Notes: generated from the sequence alone by a model not told the origin. Positions 28,620-38,049 are shown, counted from the stretch's first letter. The stretch: DNA of 64,000 nucleotides from Microbulbifer sp. A4B17 (GCF_003076275.1 NZ_CP029064.1:434001-498000), one strand, 5' to 3'. Numbers and translations are program-made.

Positions 28620-28634
28620 TGGGTGTGGAGCAAG

Positions 28635-29780
28635 TCAGATTGCGATTTTCTCCACTACCAGACTGCCGATCGAGTAACCGGCTCCAAAGGAGCAGATAAT
28701 TCCCCGGTCGCCTACCTGCAAGTCATCGCTGTGCATATTAAACGCGATAACTGAGCCGGCACTTGCGGTGTTGGCATAGCGGTCCAGAACGATAGGCGCA
28801 CGCTCGATGCTGGCGTCGTCACCCATCAGTTTCCTGGCAATCAGGTTGTTCATATTGATATTGGCTTGATGCAGCCAATAGCGGCGAACACTGCGGGGGT
28901 CTGTGTCCGTCTCTCGCAAGTGATCTTCAATATGCGATGCCGCCATAGGGCAGACTTCTTTAAATACCTTGCGACCATTCTGGCGGAACAGCTTGCCGGG
29001 GCCAAAGGGATCTACATCGGCAGCGCGCGCGGTGTAGCCAAAGTTAGAGCGGATATTGTTGGAGTAAACGGTTTTTGCTTTAGTGCCGAGAATTTCCCAG
29101 GCGCTGCCGACATTGCAGGTCTCGCGGCGCTCGATGATGCTGGCTACTGCCACATCGCCAAAGATAAAGTGGCTGTCGCGATCGGTGAAATCCACTTGTG
29201 GGGAGGCCAGTTCGGCGTTAATCACCAGTACGGTTTTGGCGGAGCCTGAGCAGATCGAATCCACAGCGCGCTGGAGGGAGAAGGTGGCAGAGGAGCAGGC
29301 CACTTCCATATCAAACGCAAAACCGTCGATGCCCAGTGCACCCTGGATTTCGATGGCGATAGCAGGGTAGGCGCGCTGCATGTAGGAGGCGCCCACAATT
29401 ACCATGTCGATGTCGGAAGCCTGTTTGCCGGCTTTGTCCATGGCTAGTTTAGCCGCCTTCAAACCTATCTCGGCTTGCACACTCAATTCGTCGTCAGCGC
29501 GTTCAGGGATAAAGGGACGCATTCGTTTAGGATCAAGAATACCATCGCGGGTTACCACATAACGGCTCTTAATGCCGGAGGCCTTCTCGATAAACTCTGC
29601 GGAAGATAAAGGTTTTGCAGGGCGCTCACCGGCCTCGATCTCTTGTGCATGCTCAAGATTGTACAGCTCTGCATAGCTGTTATAGGCGCCTACCAACTCT
29701 TCATTGCTAATAGATTCTGGTGGAGTCCACAGGCCGGTGCCGCTGATGACAATGCCCCGTGGCAACTTGTATTCACTCAT
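28635..29780 (-). CDS. beta-ketoacyl-ACP synthase III-like protein (FabH2 type)
   Basis: Condensing enzyme of the FabH fold. I chose the ATG at 29780 (MSEYKLPRGIVISGTG), with AGGA about 10 bases upstream, giving 381 residues. The triad is complete: C162 in EVACSSATFSL, His in YWLHQANINMNN and Asn in YANTASAGSV. It is longer than FabH (about 320) because of an insertion around residues 40-95, as in Pseudomonas PA3286, which feeds beta-oxidation intermediates back to fatty acid synthesis. That function is inferred from resemblance. The gene is single, ending at the shared terminator. Confidence 0.85.
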   Translation of the reverse strand: MSEYKLPRGIVISGTGLWTPPESISNEELVGAYNSYAELYNLEHAQEIEAGERPAKPLSSAEFIEKASGIKSRYVVTRDGILDPKRMRPFIPERADDELSVQAEIGLKAAKLAMDKAGKQASDIDMVIVGASYMQRAYPAIAIEIQGALGIDGFAFDMEVACSSATFSLQRAVDSICSGSAKTVLVINAELASPQVDFTDRDSHFIFGDVAVASIIERRETCNVGSAWEILGTKAKTVYSNNIRSNFGYTARAADVDPFGPGKLFRQNGRKVFKEVCPMAASHIEDHLRETDTDPRSVRRYWLHQANINMNNLIARKLMGDDASIERAPIVLDRYANTASAGSVIAFNMHSDDLQVGDRGIICSFGAGYSIGSLVVEKIAI

Positions 29781-29939
29781 CGCTGAATTCCTGGCCCGCG
29801 ACAGCAAAATGCGGGCAATTTAGTCGCTGTTTAGAACCTTAGCAGTGCTGGCAGGTGAGGGACTGAGGTGCCAGGACGGCAAGGCAAGATATTGTGACGT
29901 TGGTGTGACTAGGGGTCTATCTGTAGTCGCGCCGAACAG

Positions 29940-30632
29940 TCATGGCGTTCTGGCCAAAACGAAAGCGCTGACTTTTTTTGCCCCGGCCGCGAGCAGCTGG
30001 CGAGTGGTGGCTTCCAGGGTGGCACCGGTGGTCACAACGTCGTCCACCAGACCAATGTGGGCACCCTGAATTTCCCTGCGAACAGTGAAGCTTTCTGACA
30101 GATTTTTCAGTCGTTGGTTGCGGCTGAGTTGGGACTGGGTTTTGGTGGAAGTGGTCTTGCGCAGAAGCCGGAGTTCCACCGGAATATCCCAGTGCCGACC
30201 CAGTCCACTGGCGATGAGTTGGGCCTGGTTGTACCCCCGTTGCCAATAGCGGCGCCAGTGCAGGGGAATTGGGGTGAGCAAGTCCGGGGTATCTTCTGGA
30301 GGCCACAGCTGGCGGGCCGCCAGCTGCGTGAGGCTGTCTCCAGCGGCCAGGTCCCGGTGGTATTTGAAGCGCTGGATTAAATGGTTAATCGGGAAAGCAT
30401 ACTGCCAAGCGGCACTGATTTTTGTGTAGGCGGGAGGTCTCTGTATACAGCCCGCACAAATACTGTTTTTTGCCGCCGCCAGGGGCAGGGCACAGTAGCG
30501 GCAGCCACAGTTCAATACTGGCAGCTCTCCAGTGCAAGCTGAGCAAATTCCAAACTCTCCCGAGGCTCCGCCACAAAGCATGCAGCAAGTCAGACTTTGG
30601 GCCAGGTTTTTATTAAAAAACTTGTAAACCAT
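29940..30632 (-). CDS. comF: ComF-family phosphoribosyltransferase-like protein
   Basis: A 230-residue protein of the ComF/GntX family, linked to DNA uptake or use in competent bacteria. The N-terminal part has a zinc-ribbon-like set of cysteine pairs (CCMLCGG, CSACTG, CGCRYCALPL, CAGC). The C-terminal part is a PRTase-fold domain with PIPLHWRRYWQRGYNQAQLIA and the PRPP loop IGLVDDVVTTGATL. The ATG at 30632 begins MVYKFFN. The first codons, on the plus strand 30622-30632, coincide with the perfect half of a BirA operator, so biotin status may affect this gene too. It is divergent from bioB. Confidence 0.9.
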   Translation of the reverse strand: MVYKFFNKNLAQSLTCCMLCGGASGEFGICSACTGELPVLNCGCRYCALPLAAAKNSICAGCIQRPPAYTKISAAWQYAFPINHLIQRFKYHRDLAAGDSLTQLAARQLWPPEDTPDLLTPIPLHWRRYWQRGYNQAQLIASGLGRHWDIPVELRLLRKTTSTKTQSQLSRNQRLKNLSESFTVRREIQGAHIGLVDDVVTTGATLEATTRQLLAAGAKKVSAFVLARTP

Positions 30633-30654
30633 GTCTTGTCATCCAAGTTGACAG
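30622..30654. promoter_or_regulatory. BirA-like biotin operator between comF and bioB
   Basis: TTGTAAACC (30622-30630), a 15-base spacer, then AGTTGACAG (30646-30654). The known gram-negative BirA operator is TTGTAAACC-N14/15-GGTTTACAA. The left half matches 9/9 and the right half 6/9. It overlaps the comF start codon and the -35 of the bioB promoter, so BirA-biotinoyl-AMP binding would block both directions. Confidence 0.72.
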
Positions 30655-30675
30655 CGGTTTGGCCACGGCTAAACT
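30648..30675 (+). promoter_or_regulatory. candidate sigma-70 promoter of bioB
   Basis: TTGACA at 30648-30653 and TAAACT at 30670-30675, 16 bases apart, about 120 bases ahead of the bioB start. The -35 lies within the right half of the BirA-like operator. Confidence 0.55.
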
Positions 30676-30793
30676 GGCCAGTCTGGTGGATTGAGCTGTA
30701 AATGCTCATCAGAGGCTGTGGCCCAACTCCACCAGGGCCTGCCAACAGGCTGTGAGTATCCGATTTTAATAACCAACAGAGAGAGTACGCCCT

Positions 30794-31861
30794 GTGACTG
30801 CCGCCCAGCAAATGCCCGCCGCAGAGATCCGCCACGACTGGACCCGCCAGCAGGTACTGGATCTCTTCGCCATGCCGTTTAGCGACTTGATGTTCACCGC
30901 GCAACAAGTGCACAGGACTTACTTTGATGCCAACCGGGTACAGGTGAGTACTCTCTGCTCCATCAAAACCGGTGCCTGCCCAGAGGACTGTGCTTACTGC
31001 CCGCAAAGCGCTCGCTATGACACCGGCCTGGAGCGGGAGAAACTGATGAAAGTTGAAAAGGTTTTGCAGGAGGCCCGGGCGGCGAAAGCTGGTGGAGCTA
31101 CCCGCTTCTGTATGGGAGCCGCATGGCGTTCACCAAAGAAAAAAGATATGCCTTATGTGACCCAGATGGTGCGTGAGGTAAAGGCATTGGGCATGGAAAC
31201 CTGCATGACCCTGGGCATGTTAAATGATGACCAGGCCCAGGAGCTGGCCGATGCGGGCCTCGATTACTACAACCACAACCTGGATACCTCGCCCGAGTAT
31301 TACGGGGAGATTATTACCACCCGCACCTACCAGGATCGTTTGGAAACTCTGGGCCGCGTGCGCGCTGCGGGAATGAAAGTCTGTGCTGGCGGTATTGTGG
31401 GTATGGGAGAAGGCGACAAAGATCGCGCAGGGTTGCTGATGCAACTGGCTAACCTTCCAGAGCACCCGGAGTCAGTACCCATCAATATGCTGGTAAAAGT
31501 TGCCGGCACTCCGCTGGAAGAACAGAAAGACCTTGACCCCTTCGAATTTATTCGTTGCATTGCTGTGGCCCGTATCATGATGCCGAAATCCCATGTGCGC
31601 CTCTCGGCCGGCCGCGAGCAGATGAGCGATGAAATGCAGGCAATGGCTTTCCTTGCCGGCGCCAACTCAATTTTCTACGGTGAAAAACTGCTGACGACCG
31701 CCAACCCTGAAGCCAACGAAGATATGCAGCTGTTCAACCGCTTGGGCATTAAGCCGGAAGAATACCAGCAGTATGCCGATGAGGCAGAGGTCGAAGCGGA
31801 ATTGAACGCGCAGATCACCGAACAGCAAAACGATGCCTTTTTCTACGATGCGGCCAAATGA
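30794..31861 (+). CDS. bioB: biotin synthase
   Basis: Radical-SAM enzyme that inserts sulfur into dethiobiotin, the last step of biotin synthesis. The frame begins at GTG 30794 ([16 protein letters not shown]) and gives 355 residues, the usual size. The SAM-cluster cysteines are C62, C66 and C69 in [13 protein letters not shown]. The [2Fe-2S] ligand region CMTLGML and the Arg in [14 protein letters not shown] are present. Its stop overlaps the bioF start by four bases (ATGA), showing one operon. The upstream BirA-like operator implies repression by biotin. Confidence 0.96.
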   Translation: MTAAQQMPAAEIRHDWTRQQVLDLFAMPFSDLMFTAQQVHRTYFDANRVQVSTLCSIKTGACPEDCAYCPQSARYDTGLEREKLMKVEKVLQEARAAKAGGATRFCMGAAWRSPKKKDMPYVTQMVREVKALGMETCMTLGMLNDDQAQELADAGLDYYNHNLDTSPEYYGEIITTRTYQDRLETLGRVRAAGMKVCAGGIVGMGEGDKDRAGLLMQLANLPEHPESVPINMLVKVAGTPLEEQKDLDPFEFIRCIAVARIMMPKSHVRLSAGREQMSDEMQAMAFLAGANSIFYGEKLLTTANPEANEDMQLFNRLGIKPEEYQQYADEAEVEAELNAQITEQQNDAFFYDAAK

Positions 31862-33051
31862 CCCTGGATGAAATCCTGCAACAGCGCATAGATGAGCGCC
31901 ACCGGCAGAACCTCTACAGGGAGATAAAGACACTGGACCGCGCACCCGGGCCGAGAGCTCGGGTCGATGGGCGCGAACTGCTGGTATTTAGCAGCAATGA
32001 CTACCTGGGGCTGGCCAGCCGCGCGGAAGTGATCGCGGCACAGCAGGCGGGAGCAGAGTGCGGCGCCGGCGCTACGGCCTCCCACCTGGTCAATGGGCAC
32101 CTGGATATTCATCACCATTTACAGCAGTGCATCGCCGAAGTGACGGGGCGGGACGCGGCGTTGGTATTTTCCAGTGGATATATGGCCAATATCGGCACTA
32201 TCTGTGCCCTGTTGGGGCGAGCCGATAATATTGTTTCGGACAAGCTCAACCACGCCTCACTGATCGATGGTGCACGTTTGAGCGGCGCCAACAGTCTGCG
32301 CTTTGTCCATAACGATCTCGCTGCCCTTGAGCGCCAACTGCAGCGTGCCGCATCCCGGGGTGGTAACACCCTGGTGGCGGTGGATGGTGTTTACAGCATG
32401 GATGGTGACTTGGCGCCTTTGGCTGAGATTGCCACTCTGTGTAAACAGTACAGCGCCTGGCTAATGGTTGATGAGGCCCACGGCTTCGGTGTCATGGGTA
32501 GTAGAGCGCATCCATTGGCGGGCAGCTGCGCCCTGGCTGGTCTGTCTCAGGAGCAAGCCCCGGTCGTGATGGGAACCCTGGGCAAAGCGGTAGGTAATGC
32601 TGGCGCCTTTATTGCGGGCTCCCAGCCACTGATAGATTTCCTGACCCAGTTTGCGCGGCCCTATATCTATACCACCGGAATGACCCCAGCAGTGGCTGCT
32701 GGCGCCTTGGCGGCTATCGAACTGATTCGCGATGAGCCCCAGTTGCAGGGGCGGTTGCAGGATAATATTGCCTGTTTTCGCCGAGGAGCTGCACAGCTCG
32801 GCCTGCCTCTGGAGGCTTCGATTAGTGCGATACAGCCCCTGGTATTGGGTTGTGAAAAAACTGTTTTAGCGGTCGCCGGGGAACTGCAGGAGCGCGGGCT
32901 TCTCGTGGGGGCAATCCGCCCGCCTACGGTGCCTCAGGGCACAGCGCGTTTACGCATTACCCTGAGCGCTGCGCACCGAGCCGAGGATATAAATGAATTA
33001 CTTAGCGCGCTGCAGGAAATTTTGCAGGGCGCGGGGGTGCTGGAAAAGTGA
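31858..33051 (+). CDS. bioF: 8-amino-7-oxononanoate synthase
   Basis: PLP enzyme that condenses pimeloyl-ACP with alanine. The 397 residues show the alpha-oxoamine synthase motifs [37 protein letters not shown] (Asp for the PLP ring) and [14 protein letters not shown], which holds the Schiff-base Lys. The frame overlaps bioB at its start (ATGA) and bioHC at its end (GTGA). The protein is somewhat longer than the E. coli enzyme (384). Confidence 0.95.
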   Translation: MTLDEILQQRIDERHRQNLYREIKTLDRAPGPRARVDGRELLVFSSNDYLGLASRAEVIAAQQAGAECGAGATASHLVNGHLDIHHHLQQCIAEVTGRDAALVFSSGYMANIGTICALLGRADNIVSDKLNHASLIDGARLSGANSLRFVHNDLAALERQLQRAASRGGNTLVAVDGVYSMDGDLAPLAEIATLCKQYSAWLMVDEAHGFGVMGSRAHPLAGSCALAGLSQEQAPVVMGTLGKAVGNAGAFIAGSQPLIDFLTQFARPYIYTTGMTPAVAAGALAAIELIRDEPQLQGRLQDNIACFRRGAAQLGLPLEASISAIQPLVLGCEKTVLAVAGELQERGLLVGAIRPPTVPQGTARLRITLSAAHRAEDINELLSALQEILQGAGVLEK

Positions 33052-34592
33052 CACGGGTTGAACACTTGGTTTTCCTGCACGGGTGGGGCGGGGACGCTCG
33101 TATCTGGCAGCCGCTTCTCGAAACCCTGGCTAGCAACACAGCGGTAAAACTCCACTGCATTGAATTGCCGGTGTTTGCTGCGCAGAGTGGTGAAGACTGG
33201 CCCCCGCTGGATACCCTGCTGCAGAAACTTTACAGGCAACTTCCCTCCAACTGCATTCTGGTCGGTCACTCCCTCGGCGGTATGCTGGCTGTTCGCCTGG
33301 CTTCTTTGACAGAGCAGGACAAAGTATTAGGGCTAGTGACCATAGCGGCCAATGCCTGCTTTGTTGAGCGAGATGGCTGGCCTGGTATGGCCGAGACCAC
33401 TTTCGAAGCTTTTTACAGCGCTTTTACAACGGCCCCAGACAGTACCTGGGAGCGCTTCTGCTCACTGCAGGCACGGGGTGATACCGCCATGCGCTCTTTG
33501 CTTAAAAGCCTTAAGACGCAAAAGCCTCAAATGAATAATGACGCCTGGCGGGGAGCCCTGCGCTGCCTGGCGGAGCTGGATAATCGGCAGTACCTGGCAA
33601 ACCTGTCATTGCCGGCGCTATTTCTGTTTGGTGATAGGGATGCCTTGGTACCCATTGACGCCGCTGGGGCCATTGAGGCGATTGGGGGCGATGTTGAGGT
33701 GATAGATGGTACGGGTCATTTACCCCACTGCTCCAGGGCTGATATTACCGCTGAATATTTACTCGAAATTATGCGGCGTGTTGGAAATTCCCCGGCGGAG
33801 CCGTTTGATAAGTCGGCGGTAGCCCGCTCTTTCACCCGTGCAGCACAAAGCTACGACGATTGTGCCTACTTGCAGCGGGCGGTTTGCCGGCAGCTGTTGT
33901 CTCAGGCCGATGTTAACCGGGTGCCTCGTACGATTCTTGATTTGGGCAGTGGCACTGGTTTTGGTACCGAACTGCTGCGCCAGCGCTTTCCTCAGGCACA
34001 AATTATTGCCCTGGACCTGGCGGAGGGGATGCTGAAATTTGCTCGGGCGCAGAGACCAGAAGCGGATGGTTACGTTGCTGCCGATGCTGAACAGCTACCC
34101 CTTGCAGCGGGCAGCATAGATCTGGTGTTCTCAAGTATGGCGCTGCAATGGTGTTATCGCCTGCCGCAGTTGTTTGCAGAGCTGCAACGGATAATGGTCC
34201 CCGGAGGGCGGTGCCTGGTGGCCACTCTGGGGCCCAGAACCCTGGTGGAACTGAAGCAGAGTTGGGCTCAAGTGGATGGGGGGGTGCACGTGAACCAGTT
34301 CCTACCCGCCGGGCAGTGGCGTGAAGCCGCGCTGCATTGTGGTCTCGACGGGCAGGTAAGCGATGAGCTGCGCCGTTTACACTTCGACAGTCTGCGCCAG
34401 TTGATGCGGGAGCTTAAGGGCGTCGGTGCACACAATATTAACCGGGCAGCTGACAAAGGTATGACCGGTCGCCGCAAGCTCCAGCGCTTGTCGGTATCGT
34501 ATGAGGAAAAGCGGCAAGAGCGGGGACTGCCGGTGACCTATGAGGTGATCTATATGAACCTCTCCACCAGTGAGGCAAAAAAGGCCGGCTGA
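33048..34592 (+). CDS. bioHC: bifunctional BioH-BioC fusion
   Basis: One 514-residue protein carries both enzymes that make and unmask pimeloyl-ACP methyl ester. Residues 1-245 are an alpha/beta hydrolase (BioH, methyl esterase) with oxyanion HGWGG and triad S75 (GHSLGG), D198 (GDRDALVP) and H224 (GTGHLPH). Residues 253-514 are BioC, the malonyl-ACP O-methyltransferase, with FDKSAVARSFTRAAQSYDDCA and SAM motif I ILDLGSGTGFG (296-306). Such fusions are recorded in Saccharophagus and Teredinibacter. Translation starts at GTG 33048 inside the end of bioF. bioD, normally next, is displaced behind an opposing gene. Confidence 0.93.
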   Translation: MTRVEHLVFLHGWGGDARIWQPLLETLASNTAVKLHCIELPVFAAQSGEDWPPLDTLLQKLYRQLPSNCILVGHSLGGMLAVRLASLTEQDKVLGLVTIAANACFVERDGWPGMAETTFEAFYSAFTTAPDSTWERFCSLQARGDTAMRSLLKSLKTQKPQMNNDAWRGALRCLAELDNRQYLANLSLPALFLFGDRDALVPIDAAGAIEAIGGDVEVIDGTGHLPHCSRADITAEYLLEIMRRVGNSPAEPFDKSAVARSFTRAAQSYDDCAYLQRAVCRQLLSQADVNRVPRTILDLGSGTGFGTELLRQRFPQAQIIALDLAEGMLKFARAQRPEADGYVAADAEQLPLAAGSIDLVFSSMALQWCYRLPQLFAELQRIMVPGGRCLVATLGPRTLVELKQSWAQVDGGVHVNQFLPAGQWREAALHCGLDGQVSDELRRLHFDSLRQLMRELKGVGAHNINRAADKGMTGRRKLQRLSVSYEEKRQERGLPVTYEVIYMNLSTSEAKKAG

Positions 34593-34640
34593 CCTGTGCC
34601 TGTCACAGCGCAGGGCGAGCCGGGTGCAAGTTTGAAGAGA

Positions 34641-35129
34641 TCAGGGGTAGATATCGATCGGGATGGGTGTCTTCACCAGAGCCCAGATTTCATCCATCTC
34701 GCGATTGGAGGCAACGGCGATACAGCCATCGGTCCAATTGGTGCTGCGCAGGTGTCTTTCCATATATGACCACTGCGGCTTGATACCGTGGATCATGATA
34801 TCGCCACCAGGACTGACCCCCATTTTGGCTGCTCGTGCACGGTCTTGCTTGTTGGGGTAGGACACGTGAATAGAGCGGTAAAAGCGACTGTTGGGGTTCT
34901 TCCAGTCCAGGGTGTAACGGCCCTCGGGGGTGCGCTCGTCCCCCTGGCGAACTTTGTGTCCCCTGGGGTTATCTCCAAATGACACTGTATAGCTTTTAAC
35001 AACACGGCCATCGCGTATCAGCTGCATCAGTTTCTTGGACTTGTAGACCACAACGTGGTCAACGGGATCGACTTTTGCTGAGGCGAGAAGTGGCGCCAGC
35101 AACAGCAGGGCAAGAGTCAGGTATCTCAT
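34641..35129 (-). CDS. exported L,D-transpeptidase (YkuD domain)
   Basis: Peptidoglycan-modifying enzyme of 162 residues with a signal peptide (MRYLTLALLLLAPLLASA). The catalytic motif is complete: the His in IMIHGIKPQW and C136 in NWTDGCIAVA. The arrangement SYTVSFGDNPRGHKVRQGDERTPEG and DWKNPNSRFYRSIHVSYPN is typical of ErfK/YafK-like enzymes that form meso-DAP cross-links or attach lipoproteins. The gene lies in opposite orientation inside the biotin region, separating bioD from bioHC. Confidence 0.9.
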   Translation of the reverse strand: MRYLTLALLLLAPLLASAKVDPVDHVVVYKSKKLMQLIRDGRVVKSYTVSFGDNPRGHKVRQGDERTPEGRYTLDWKNPNSRFYRSIHVSYPNKQDRARAAKMGVSPGGDIMIHGIKPQWSYMERHLRSTNWTDGCIAVASNREMDEIWALVKTPIPIDIYP

Positions 35130-35362
35130 GGTCTTTAAAGCAGTTAGGGTCGTTGTCAGTTATTTCGCAATTACTCCGCGTCCCTGCAGCTTTATTCCCC
35201 CAAAAGAGGGTTATTGTGTGAGCGCAGCCCCGTGCCTTGTTATCGGTATGTGGCTCAATGTGTTTAATATTTGCGCTACCCGGTTAATTTATCACCATGT
35301 TTGTGGCGTGAAAAGTCACGGTAAGAAAAAAACTAAATTTTTTCACAAGAGGGGCAGAGGCC

Positions 35363-36049
35363 TTGGCAAAAACTTTCTTCATTGCCGGTACTGATACCGA
35401 GGTCGGCAAGACATATGTGAGTGCCGCGTTGCTATCAGCAGCGGCAACCGCTGGCTTGCAAACCGCTGCAGTAAAGCCTGTAGCTTCCGGTTGCGAGCGC
35501 ACAGATGATGGCCTGCGCAACGAGGATGCCTTGCTGCTTACCGAGGCCATGACCCTGGAAATGCCCTATCAACAGGTAAACCCCTTTGCCCTGGAGCCCG
35601 CTATTGCCCCGCATATTGCGGCTGCAGAGGCCGGCAAAATGTTGAGTGTTTCGCGAATGGCCGGTGTCTGTCGGGGGGTGATGTCTGCAGGAGCTGACCT
35701 GGTGTTGATTGAAGGTGCCGGTGGCTGGCGCACGCCACTGGGACCCAGGAGCTTTCTCTCACAACTGCCGCGGGAGTTGAATCTGCCAGTTGTACTGGTG
35801 GTTGGGATGCAGCTCGGGTGTATCAACCATGCACTGCTCACTGTTGAAGCGATTCGCCGCGATGGTTTGCAGCTTGCGGGCTGGGTGGCGAATTTTGTCC
35901 GTGATGGGATGGCTCGCGCAGATGAGAACCTGCAAACACTTAAATCTCTTTTGCCCACCCCCCTGCTCGGCACCCTTCCATTTGATTCCCTTGCTGACTA
36001 CCGTAACGGGGCTCAACACCTGGATATAACTCCGCTCTTATCCCACTGA
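35363..36049 (+). CDS. bioD: dethiobiotin synthetase
   Basis: ATP-dependent carboxylase that closes the ureido ring of dethiobiotin. The 228-residue protein starts MAKTFFIAGTDTEVGKTYVSAALL, which holds the P-loop GTDTEVGKT. It also has KPVASG and IEGAGGWRTPLG. I accept the TTG at 35363 because AGAGGGG lies 8 bases upstream and the P-loop needs these first residues. No BirA-like site is visible ahead of it, so unlike bioB it may not be biotin-repressed. An inverted repeat CGTGA / TCACG (35307-35320) lies in its leader. Confidence 0.92.
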   Translation: MAKTFFIAGTDTEVGKTYVSAALLSAAATAGLQTAAVKPVASGCERTDDGLRNEDALLLTEAMTLEMPYQQVNPFALEPAIAPHIAAAEAGKMLSVSRMAGVCRGVMSAGADLVLIEGAGGWRTPLGPRSFLSQLPRELNLPVVLVVGMQLGCINHALLTVEAIRRDGLQLAGWVANFVRDGMARADENLQTLKSLLPTPLLGTLPFDSLADYRNGAQHLDITPLLSH

Positions 36050-36090
36050 TCTCTACTGCAGTTTGCCGGGTTCGAAAGGGCCCGAGACTG

Positions 36091-36119
36091 TTGACATTGG
36101 AACGCTTCGGCCCTAGATT
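36091..36119 (+). promoter_or_regulatory. candidate promoter of the acyl-CoA dehydrogenase gene
   Basis: TTGACA at 36091-36096, a 17-base spacer and TAGATT at 36114-36119, 40 bases ahead of the start codon. The palindrome that follows overlaps the expected transcription start. Confidence 0.6.
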
Positions 36120-36135
36120 CAAACGAGCGTTTGAA
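36118..36135. promoter_or_regulatory. PsrA-type operator (perfect palindrome)
   Basis: TTCAAACG-AG-CGTTTGAA, an 8-2-8 perfect inverted repeat. It contains CAAAC-N4-GTTTG, the site recognised by the TetR-type fatty-acid sensor PsrA of Pseudomonas. Lying on the -10 and start site, it would act as a repressor site relieved by long-chain fatty acids or acyl-CoA. Confidence 0.7.
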
Positions 36136-36158
36136 ACACTTGAATGAGGACCGGGAGC

Positions 36159-37940
36159 ATGGCCGACTATAAAGCGCCACTACGGGAGATGAATTTCCTG
36201 CTACATGAAGTATTCGCTGCAGAAAAACTCTGGGCGGAACTGCCTGGATTGGCCGGAGCGGTTGATCGGGAGACTGCAGACGCAATTCTCGAAGAGATGG
36301 CCAAGTTGGCTGCCAACACCCTGGACCCGATTAATCGCACTGGCGATGAAGAGGGCTGCAACTGGAGCGAAGGCGTTGTAACCACACCCAAAGGCTATAA
36401 AGAAGCTTACGCCACCTTCTGTGAAGGCGGCTGGGGCGGGTTGCTGGGTAACCCTGAGTACGGCGGCATGGGTATGCCGAAGATGTTGGGTGCCCAGGTT
36501 GAAGAGATGATCAATGCTGCGGGTATTTCATTTGCGCTCTATCCCATGCTGACCAATGGTGCCTGCCTGGCAATCGATGCCCATGCCAGCGAGGCACTGA
36601 AGGAAAAGTACCTTCCTAAAATGTATGAGGGAACATGGGCCGGGGCGATGGACCTGACTGAGCCACATGCGGGTACTGACCTGGGGATTATCCGCACCAA
36701 GGCTGAGCCTTGCGAGGATGGAAGCTACAGCATTACCGGTAGCAAGATATTTATCACTGGCGGTGACCATGATCTGTCAGAAAATATTATTCACCTTGTT
36801 TTGGCCAAGTTGCCGGATGCACCTAAAGGGCCTCGCGGTATATCCCTTTTCCTGGTTCCTAAGTACCTGGTTAATGAAGATGGCAGCTCCGGCGAGCGAA
36901 ATCATGTTAACTGTGGCTCTATTGAGCACAAGATGGGTATCAAAGCATCTGCGACTTGTGCGATGAACTTCGACGGTGCCCAGGGGTGGCTGGTTGGCGA
37001 AGTGAACAAGGGGCTTGCAGCCATGTTCACCATGATGAATTACGAGCGCCTGGGTGTGGGTATTCAGGGCCTCGGTGCTTCCGATCGCTCTTACCAAAAC
37101 GCTGTCGAGTACGCTCGTGACCGTATTCAGAGCCGCTCTCCAGCGGGGCCTAAGCAGCCAGAGAAGGCGGCGGACCCAATTATTGTGCACCCGGATGTGC
37201 GCCGTATGCTGCTCACGCAAAAAGCGCTGGTGAGTGGTGGTCGCGCCTTGTCCACTTACGTGGCCAAGTGGTTGGATGTTGCCAAGTTTGGTGAGGGAGA
37301 ACAGAAAAAGAATGCCGAGGGGATGGTTGCACTGTTGACTCCGGTTACCAAGGCATTCACTACTGATATGGGGCTCGATTGCACTGTTCTCGGCCAGCAG
37401 GTTTTTGGCGGGCACGGTTATATCGCCGAGTGGGGTCAGGAGCAGTTGGTGCGTGACGTGCGCATCACCCAGATCTACGAGGGTACCAATGGCATCCAGG
37501 CCCTCGACCTGGTAGGGCGCAAGACCGTTGCTAATGGCGGTACCTTATTTGAGCTGTTCGCCTCCGATGTACAGGGCTTTATCGACTCTCAGGTAGACAG
37601 AGAGGAAATGGCGGAGTTTATCCAGCCTCTCGGCACTGAGCTGCAGCGCCTGCGCGAAGCGACTGAGAAAATGATCGCCGCGGCTAAGGACGATCCCCAT
37701 GCGCCGGGCGCCGCCTCGGTAGAATATCTGCACTTATTCGGCTATGTGGCTTACGCCTTCATGTGGGCACAGATTGCCGCTGCTGCGCTACCGAAAGCTG
37801 AAGCGGATAGCTTCTATAAGGGCCAGTTGAAGACTGCGCGCTTTTACTTCGCGCGCCTGTTACCGCGCACCTTGGCATTGGCCGGTAGCGTTATTGCCGG
37901 CAGTACGACCCTGATGGATTTGGAGGAAGAACTCTTCTGA
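36159..37940 (+). CDS. acyl-CoA dehydrogenase, long FadE-like type
   Basis: First step of fatty acid beta-oxidation, oxidising acyl-CoA to enoyl-CoA with FAD. I chose the ATG at 36159 (MADYKAPLREMNF; GAGGA 8 bases upstream), giving 593 residues; the ATG at 36144 has no better site. It has the usual three-part dehydrogenase core (MDLTEPHAGTDLG, ITGSKIFITGGDHD, MNYERLGVGIQGLG), the catalytic Glu in YEGTNGIQALDLVGRK and an extra C-terminal helical domain of about 150 residues. This is the build of Pseudomonas PA0506-type enzymes. The promoter palindrome supports fatty-acid control. Confidence 0.9.
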   Translation: MADYKAPLREMNFLLHEVFAAEKLWAELPGLAGAVDRETADAILEEMAKLAANTLDPINRTGDEEGCNWSEGVVTTPKGYKEAYATFCEGGWGGLLGNPEYGGMGMPKMLGAQVEEMINAAGISFALYPMLTNGACLAIDAHASEALKEKYLPKMYEGTWAGAMDLTEPHAGTDLGIIRTKAEPCEDGSYSITGSKIFITGGDHDLSENIIHLVLAKLPDAPKGPRGISLFLVPKYLVNEDGSSGERNHVNCGSIEHKMGIKASATCAMNFDGAQGWLVGEVNKGLAAMFTMMNYERLGVGIQGLGASDRSYQNAVEYARDRIQSRSPAGPKQPEKAADPIIVHPDVRRMLLTQKALVSGGRALSTYVAKWLDVAKFGEGEQKKNAEGMVALLTPVTKAFTTDMGLDCTVLGQQVFGGHGYIAEWGQEQLVRDVRITQIYEGTNGIQALDLVGRKTVANGGTLFELFASDVQGFIDSQVDREEMAEFIQPLGTELQRLREATEKMIAAAKDDPHAPGAASVEYLHLFGYVAYAFMWAQIAAAALPKAEADSFYKGQLKTARFYFARLLPRTLALAGSVIAGSTTLMDLEEELF

Positions 37941-37958
37941 GTGGAGTCCAGCAAGATA

Positions 37959-37989
37959 CAAAAAAGCCCCACTATGCGGGGCTTTTTTG
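37959..37989 (+). terminator. Rho-independent terminator
   Basis: GCCCC / GGGGC stem with a seven-base loop (ACTATGC), preceded by A6 and followed by T6, 20 bases after the dehydrogenase stop. Confidence 0.9.
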
Positions 37990-38049
37990 TGGAGCTGGCA
38001 AGGGCTTTCTCCTACACTCAGGACACAAAAATAACGAGCGAAAGTGCCC

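Noticed and set aside
29917..30306. Minus-strand 129-codon frame inside comF
   Set aside because: It overlaps comF in a different frame, and comF carries the zinc-ribbon and PRTase motifs.
35128..35394. Plus-strand 88-codon frame upstream of bioD
   Set aside because: It spans the leader between the transpeptidase and bioD and runs into bioD in another frame, with no motif or ribosome site.
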